From: Sycon ciliatum | Lineage: Eukaryota; Porifera; Calcarea; Leucosolenida; Sycettidae | DNA length: 64,000 nt | NCBI RefSeq assembly: GCF_964019385.1 | Contig: NC_088644.1 | Coordinates: 23,934,866-23,998,865 of the forward strand | Reading direction: 5' to 3' | In this document: positions 59,803 to 64,000 of the stretch, piece by piece | How positions within the stretch are numbered: position 1 is the first letter of the stretch | Layout of the letters: each line of letters starts with the position of its first letter | The notes under the pieces: model-generated | Databases searched by the model: none | The model's input: the letters and a program-made list of their open reading frames with translations, nothing else | Told to the model about the DNA's origin: nothing | Program-made: the position numbers and the translations under genes

Positions 59803-62800
59803 AATTTCCATGCAGTGGTACTATGTAGCTAAAGGGGTAGATGGTATTTGTTCGAAATGTATGTAAACTGTATCATATCAATCCAGGCATGATGTGTGCC
59901 GTCATCTACGTGTAATTATGTGGTTTGCTGCCATCAAAACAAGAGAGTTGCCTTGATGATAGGGAGTTGTCGCAGTAGGAACAGCATTGCCACTTTTGAT
60001 TATCCTACTTGCATACAGTAGTGTCCATGGGCACACCAGCACACCCAACGCTACAGCGCAAGATGACCAGTATGCTGATCTGCCGACAGGAAACTATGGA
60101 AGTGGAGCTGAAATCCGACTCGTATGGCTTTGGCTTTGCCCTGCAAAGTAAGATCCTGTACATTATGTAGTACAATTTAATGTTAACGTTTTGTGCCCCA
60201 TTGGGCTGTTTATGGACAAAACAATGATGAGTTTAGAGAAGAGTGGAGTCGACAATAAGCAAGGTCACGTGCTGGGCAATGTGTTGCCAGCAAAACTTGA
60301 CTTCGGTTCACCACAACCATCGGTACTGATACTGCACACGCATGACTCAACCTCGGTGGTTTCTGATGAGAGCAAAGCACAGCGGGGGCAGCTGGAGTCA
60401 GTCAGCATGCTGTTGTCGCTTGTGTGCTTGAATGCAGGCGTACATCAGGTGTACATGGACGGTACCTCATTCATGATCTCAAGCATGGAGGCAGACGGAC
60501 CAGCAGATAGGTGAGTGATGCTCAAACAGTTGCAAAAACGGTGTAGGTATTGCTTAGGGCATTGACTGTCAATGATGTGAAGATAGTGTAGTAATGCATG
60601 ATGTTGTACTATTGCTTTACCTGAGTTTCACTGCACTCACTGTACTATCTCAGGCTTTGTGTTCTGCAAATCGGAGACTCGGTGGTCAAGATCAACGGAA
60701 CGTCCACTACTGGCATGACGGTCGAGCAGGCATGCGACATGATCAGACACAGCGGCGGTACTGTTGTGCTGACGGCGGAGTTTGATGTTGCCGGTAAGGT
60801 TTTTAAGAATACAGTGGAACACTCGTAGTGTGTACTCTGATCGGAGGAACTCATGCTTAGTACGGACATTATGGACCAAGGGGAGTAGTGATCATCCATA
60901 CTGATCAGTGTGATAACCTCCTATAACAAGTACACTTTGCTGCCGCCCACGGGGAATACCTCCTAGTATAATTCTACAGTACAGACTGCACACAACACAG
61001 CCATGGCAATAGCATCCAAGGCATGGCAACAACTATGTACTCCTACTTCTACACCATCTGTGGGTATACTTCCGGGACGACGCTGCTGTTCTGGACACAT
61101 CACTGTTCGGTGAAGTCTGCAACGTTGCACGTCTTCTTTTTTGGGCGTTTTGTTGTTGTTGTTGCAGAGGGTGTAGTGCCTAGTGCAGGACTGTTTGATG
61201 TAAAGCTGCTAAAACAAGGCCGCTCCCTTGGCATCACAATCAATGGAGGTAAGACGGATGGCAGTCGGTATAATGGACTAATGCCTTCTGGCTGCACTGT
61301 GACATGGCCTGAAAATCTTCTTCACAAAAATCAACAGTGACCTAAAGCCTTCCCATGTACTATCTCTGTAGATATGCTTAGTTTCTGCACATGTGTGCAC
61401 AGGTCATTGCTTGATGTTAGGGTTGATGAGAAAGACTTAGTGCCATCCTGTTGGATTCCTTGTCATAAGTATACTCATCTCCCTCTCCCATCATTCTTCT
61501 TGTCCTCTCTCGCATCGTTGTTGTCGTTGTCCTCCTCTTCCTCCTCCTGCTCCTGCTCCTCCTCCTCCTCCTCATCATCATCATCATCATCCTCCTCCTA
61601 TCCTCACTCTCCTCTTCCACTCATATTGTGCATGTATGTCCATTCAGGTATGGAAGATGGGATTGCCTCACAGTTGTGGGTATCGCAGGTCAAGAAAGGA
61701 GGAGTAGCCTACAGGTCAGTTCACAGGCACGAGCAGGCTATGCATGCTTGCACGCAGACACGAGCAGGCTATGCATGCTTGCTTGCACACCGACGAAAGC
61801 AGGCTTTGCATGCTCGCATACGCGATGTGCACTTGAACAATTCTGCACTCCGAGGACGTTTTGTTTTCTGACACCTTCACACTCATGCTTATCCCCGTGG
61901 ACTATTGCTTATCCCCGTGGACTATTGCCTATTGCCGGTGGTTCTTTTGCAGTTAACTACATGTAGCTGAAACATCTTTTAAAATTGCTCTAGACCTTGA
62001 ACACCGGCTTGTGGAAGTATGGATTAAAGTCATAACACACTGCACAGACAATCATAGTGCTTGTTTATGTTTTCCATACAGGTCGGGCATGCTGCAGGCA
62101 GGTGATTATCTGATAGCCGTCAATGGCAAGAGTGTTGACGGTCTGACACTGACCCAGGCTGCAGAGTTGCTGAAAACCGACGATGAGTTTGTGACACTGC
62201 AGATCAAGAAGGACCCGAGGATTGCTGGCAAGTTCTATCATACCTCTCTCAGTCGTTTGCCATGCTGTAGGAGGAGGGGGGGGGGGGGTCCTCAGTCTAT
62301 CTGTCCACGTATCAATATGAGGATCCAGGCTGATATCTGCCTTACTATTAGCTTTAGAGTGTACTCACTTTGTTTTGACATGCATGCAACATCATGTAGT
62401 GATATGTCACGTGTCAAGCGAATTGACGTCCTGCCATGTTCTGCTTCTCAGGCAGCACTTGATGTGCCACTGTGCCACTGTGTGCGGTGTGCAATCATGG
62501 TGTACATGTGTCTTGGGACATTCGGTCAGTGTAATCCGTTGTACTGGTATTGCTGCATTCTCCTACAGGCTCCAGTGACTCTGTAGTACTCACGGTGGAG
62601 ATCAGTCGACATGGTGAGAACCTGGGAATCACACTGAATGGTAAGAATACACAAAATCGACGTTTAAAGCCTTGCCTGTGTACTTGCTAGGTCTGCACTC
62701 GGATTCATGTTTGAATAATCTAAGGAAGGGTATTCATACTGTGCCCTTTTGTGCTAAAGGGCACCTGATCGTGATGTGTTCCTCTGATTGCCTAGTGCAC

Positions 62801-63566
62801 ATACACTGTTCAGACCGAGGACACCCTGGATGCGAATAACGTTAGGTCACAGGAGATCTAGCGTTTGTCTTCTTTCTTCTCTGTAACCAATACCACAAGC
62901 AACCGAATACATGTACAATGTTTCTTCTACATCAAGTTTACCCGGCACAACATACAAGTATATGAAGTATCTTCCTTTGCATGATGACCCTACATACAAC
63001 GCCAAGAAAGGGAACTTCTCCATAGCGTTATCATCACAACAAAAAGTAACTTTGTAGCGTTATCAAGTTATCATTTATTTAGTAATGCCAAAGCTAAACC
63101 TCTTTTCTTTCTCTTGTTCGCAGGATCCAACATTGCAGGAGAGCCTATCTACGTGGCCCGTGTTAAAGAAGACGGAGTGGCATACAAGTAAGCTTACATT
63201 CCTTATTCAGACCGGGACTGACATTCTCCCGGTCTGGTGGTTGCAAGCTGATATCTCAGTGTCTAACCTTTCCCATTGCATAAGTTGTTGTTCATGTTAG
63301 CAAGAATTGGTAAGAAGGAGCTAAGCATGTGTCTGCAACATTATTCGTTGTATCTTGAACGCCACTTCGCTTATCACGTATTAATGTATCTGTGATCGGC
63401 TGTGTTACTGTTCTGTACCACCTAAGGACCGGTGCACTGCTTGAAGGTGACGTGCTTCTCAGTATCAACGGTCACAGTCTCCGCGACAGCAATTTGGAAG
63501 AAACGGTTGACTTGTTGCTGAAAGCAGGCGACAACATCACGTTCAGGATTAGCCGAGCGGCCAAGA
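45851..63566 (+). CDS. GRIP-like: GRIP-like multi-PDZ scaffold (six PDZ domains in window, 3' end outside)
   Basis: Exons (main form): 50085-50214, 52746-52920, 53660-53706, 54779-54886, 55323-55386, 55757-55902, 56090-56176, 56550-56619, 57199-57344, 57909-57986, 58240-58303, 58991-59229, 59491-59739, 60019-60147, 60438-60510, 60654-60793, 61168-61248, 61648-61714, 62082-62227, 62569-62640, 63124-63187, 63427-63566. An alternative first coding exon is 45851-45920. Phases are consistent through all 22 exons (2515 nt, ~838 codons) and the last exon ends in phase 1, so the gene continues. Orthology to glutamate-receptor-interacting proteins rests on PDZ1 (YVELVRQKGEALGIIISGG), PDZ3 (GALHAGDRLLAINGRSLESC) and PDZ4 (ISSMEADGPADR, GDSVVKING). 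These follow GRIP order; vertebrate GRIPs have seven PDZs, so PDZ7 should lie downstream. In vertebrates GRIP anchors AMPA receptors, ephrin ligands and kinesin; here it would be a general membrane scaffold (inference). Confidence 0.88.
46998..47035. repeat. 38-bp perfect palindrome
   Basis: CACAGTCAGTCCATGTACA followed exactly by its reverse complement, with no loop. Confidence 0.93.
47189..47255. repeat. hairpin with 27-bp perfect arms
   Basis: AAAGAACTTGAAAAAGGCGT (from 47189) is mirrored at 47229-47255 around a 13-nt loop. Confidence 0.9.
50085..50214 (+). CDS. GRIP-like first coding exon (second N-terminus)
   Basis: ATG at 50085 opens MSTESMVRSPDSSGSSRPAG and ends HLLFQK in phase 1 at a GTTTGT donor (50215). 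It has no hydrophobic or Cys-containing start, so it would give a soluble N-terminus. It joins the exon at 52746 (acceptor CTGTAG) to read FQKAPRIASLSQQ. Confidence 0.6.
50215..52745. other. GRIP-like intron
   Basis: No supported exon in 2.5 kb. Includes a CA microsatellite at 52385-52434 and GTAT-rich sequence at 52655-52710. Confidence 0.5.
52385..52434. repeat. (CA)n microsatellite
   Basis: CA dinucleotide run in a GRIP-like intron. Confidence 0.92.
52746..53706 (+). CDS. GRIP-like N-terminal linker exons
   Basis: Exons 52746-52920 (SLSQQLSTGSGLGEATTAPK... FKHTQYSVNRSRRN) and 53660-53706 (LNSPVTTSDHDGRK). They encode a low-complexity Ser/Thr-rich linker before PDZ1. Splicing phases 1-2-1 are satisfied, which supports the very short second exon. 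A 37-bp minisatellite lies in the intron just after the first of these exons. Confidence 0.6.
52957..53141. repeat. 37-bp minisatellite, exactly five copies
   Basis: The unit begins CTTATAGTGCTGTCTCCCTG and starts at 52957, 52994, 53031, 53068 and 53105. All copies appear identical. The array begins 37 bp after the exon ending at 52920. Confidence 0.95.
54541..54715. mobile_element. MITE-like inverted repeat
   Basis: AAATTTATAGAAAAGAAAAA with GGACCAAG at the left is mirrored by CCTTGGTCCTTTTTATTTTC and TATAAAT at the right. Similar sequence occurs at 33755-33790 and 32010-32030, so it is a dispersed family. Confidence 0.5.
54779..55902 (+). CDS. GRIP-like PDZ1 (three exons)
   Basis: Exons 54779-54886, 55323-55386, 55757-55902. 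ISYVELVRQKGEALGIIISG gives the betaA-betaB region with carboxylate loop ALGI. PVTITHLKGGSIAKR and SEALEVGDQILAVNG are the betaC to betaD blocks, and DIVGLLLHAGALVSLEIEYE is the alphaB-betaF end. It corresponds to GRIP PDZ1. Confidence 0.88.
55418..55462. repeat. (CT)n(CA)n microsatellite
   Basis: Compound dinucleotide run in the second PDZ1 intron. Confidence 0.92.
56090..57344 (+). CDS. GRIP-like PDZ2 (three exons, GC-AG intron)
   Basis: Exons 56090-56176, 56550-56619, 57199-57344. TVSVTLKREGDGFGFKLRGG has carboxylate loop GFGF; LIKIGDRLLTINYIDVTRYS and ALLKKCKSEVTLDVQYDV follow. The first exon ends AAGCTAAGAG followed by GCAAGT: a GC donor in otherwise ideal consensus. Confidence 0.82.
57909..59229 (+). 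CDS. GRIP-like PDZ3 (three exons) and start of linker
   Basis: Exons 57909-57986, 58240-58303, 58991-59229. NPLVVELTKSTGVSLGITLS (loop SLGI), IFISHVRDGGIADR, CGALHAGDRLLAINGRSLES, AVQLLLQSGNTVRLEVIPGS. The GALHAGD block is characteristic of GRIP PDZ3. The last exon runs on into a Pro-rich linker (EEPLPPPPLDLLVDD). Confidence 0.88.
58314..58680. repeat. degenerate TCTATAGGG minisatellite
   Basis: Irregular repeats of AGGGTCTATAGTCTATAG-type units with variable spacing of about 17-30 bp in the second PDZ3 intron. Confidence 0.85.
59311..59430. repeat. 30-bp minisatellite, four copies
   Basis: The unit begins CACCCCAATAATGTGCAGAC and starts at 59311, 59341, 59371 and 59401, with one or two substitutions between copies. 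It lies between the PDZ3 and linker exons. Confidence 0.93.
59491..59739 (+). CDS. GRIP-like linker exon between PDZ3 and PDZ4
   Basis: A phase 1-1 exon of 249 nt, low complexity and rich in Ser/Thr/Gly/Gln (SSMMSIASSTLQQQPLQNN, VSSVTTPRRPSK). Vertebrate GRIPs carry a similar unstructured Ser/Thr-rich linker here. A GA microsatellite starts 10 bp after its donor. Confidence 0.75.
59749..59799. repeat. (GA)n microsatellite
   Basis: GA run beginning about 10 bp past a GRIP-like donor site. Confidence 0.93.
60019..60793 (+). CDS. GRIP-like PDZ4 (three exons)
   Basis: Exons 60019-60147, 60438-60510, 60654-60793. TMEVELKSDSYGFGFALQS (loop GFGF), SFMISSMEADGPADR, LCVLQIGDSVVKINGTSTTG, ACDMIRHSGGTVVLTAEFDV. 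The ISxxEADxPAxR and VLQIGD blocks match GRIP PDZ4. Confidence 0.87.
61168..62227 (+). CDS. GRIP-like PDZ5 (three exons, GC-AG intron after it)
   Basis: Exons 61168-61248, 61648-61714, 62082-62227. GLFDVKLLKQGRSLGITING (loop SLGI), LWVSQVKKGGVAYR, SGMLQAGDYLIAVNGKSVDG, AAELLKTDDEFVTLQIKKDP. The third exon ends ATTGCTG followed by GCAAGT, a GC donor that is the only one keeping the frame into the exon at 62569. Confidence 0.85.
61495..61612. repeat. pyrimidine-rich CCT/TCA tract
   Basis: CTCCTCCTC and TCATCATCA runs in the first PDZ5 intron, ending about 35 bp before the acceptor of the exon at 61648. Confidence 0.85.
62569..63566 (+). CDS. GRIP-like PDZ6 (three exons)
   Basis: Exons 62569-62640, 63124-63187, 63427-63566. 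VVLTVEISRHGENLGITLNG (loop NLGI), IYVARVKEDGVAYK, TGALLEGDVLLSINGHSLRD, TVDLLLKAGDNITFRISRAA. The last exon ends in phase 1 with donor GTAAGC at 63567; the gene continues beyond the window. Confidence 0.87.
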
Positions 63567-64000
63567 GTAAGCATGAAACAGCTGAATGTATATAGCGATG
63601 GGTCGATTAGACCAGCTTCTCATGAGAAGTTCCCCTTAGGTTTTTGTTCCTCCTGATAAGTAACGTACGTGCATGTATGACTCTGACTCCAAATGTCTGG
63701 TGACTTTACCTCACCGACCCCATGTTTGTATTGGTGGTAGTCAAGTGAATGTGTTGTTTTCACTCACAAAGCAACTGTTCAGTACATGGGGTAGTGGTCT
63801 ACCAGAGCAATCACACTCATCACCGTAGTGGTTTTCCAGAAATGAGTAGAAGCAAAAAACCACACTCGCAGCCACATAATAGATAAATAGCCGAAAAACA
63901 TCTAAATCCATCAAAGAACCGCCAGCAAGCGGGAGAAAAGGCCGTAAAATCGAGTGAAACAGCATGGCCAGTGGTGAGCATGGGTGACTGGGCAGCAGGA

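Noticed and set aside
61374-61871. Ser-rich ORF of 165 codons
   Set aside because: Most of it is a pyrimidine-rich intronic tract; only 61648-61714 is coding, in the PDZ5 frame.

Overview
The window is animal (metazoan) nuclear DNA. Genes are split by many short-to-medium GT-AG introns, coding density is low, and microsatellites, minisatellites, MITE-like elements and palindromic TACATGTACATGTA tracts are everywhere. The architectures found (a huge Ig/TSP1/mucin/CCP receptor with a tyrosine-rich tail, and a GRIP-like multi-PDZ scaffold), together with the repeat style, suggest a marine invertebrate, most likely an early-branching one such as a sponge. That assignment is inference; there is no species marker here.

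Three real genes can be modelled exon by exon with consistent splice phases. (1) 252-2249 (+): the C-terminal five exons of a tRNA-dihydrouridine synthase of the DUS4L type; its 5' part is outside the window. (2) 27804-2872 (-): one gene of 21 exons and 6558 coding nt (about 2185 aa) filling 25 kb. It encodes a single-pass receptor: signal peptide, two Ig domains, a cysteine-free module, a third Ig, an unidentified module, a fourth Ig, one TSP1 repeat, a ~645-residue Thr/Ser/Pro mucin segment, seven CCP/sushi domains, a stalk, one TM helix, and a ~300-residue tail with about 13 tyrosines including an ITAM-spaced pair at the C terminus. Genes 1 and 2 converge and may overlap in their 3' UTRs. 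(3) 45851-63566 (+, runs off the right edge): a GRIP1/2-like scaffold with six PDZ domains in the window. Every PDZ is built from three exons with the same 1-2-1 phase pattern. It has two candidate alternative first coding exons, one of which resembles the palmitoylated N-terminus of vertebrate GRIP isoforms. Two of its introns appear to be GC-AG.

Between genes 2 and 3 (about 28-45.8 kb) lies a transposon graveyard: two apparently identical 490-bp hAT-type MITEs with perfect 8-bp target duplications, a 869-bp palindromic TTAA element, a 3.56-kb TTAA element with ~0.5-kb terminal inverted repeats, nested older elements including a filled/empty site pair, a frameshifted retroelement ORF fragment, and several long hairpins. 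Introns of gene 2 carry many simple repeats, a tandem pair of tRNA-derived SINE copies, a 1-kb CCAY minisatellite and several MITEs.

The most interesting biology is the receptor. Adhesive and complement-like ectodomains are combined with tyrosine motifs of the kind that recruit SH2 proteins, which would make it a plausible self/non-self, microbial or cell-aggregation receptor. Function has not been shown. All splice sites were called by eye from consensus, phase and homology; none is backed by transcripts.
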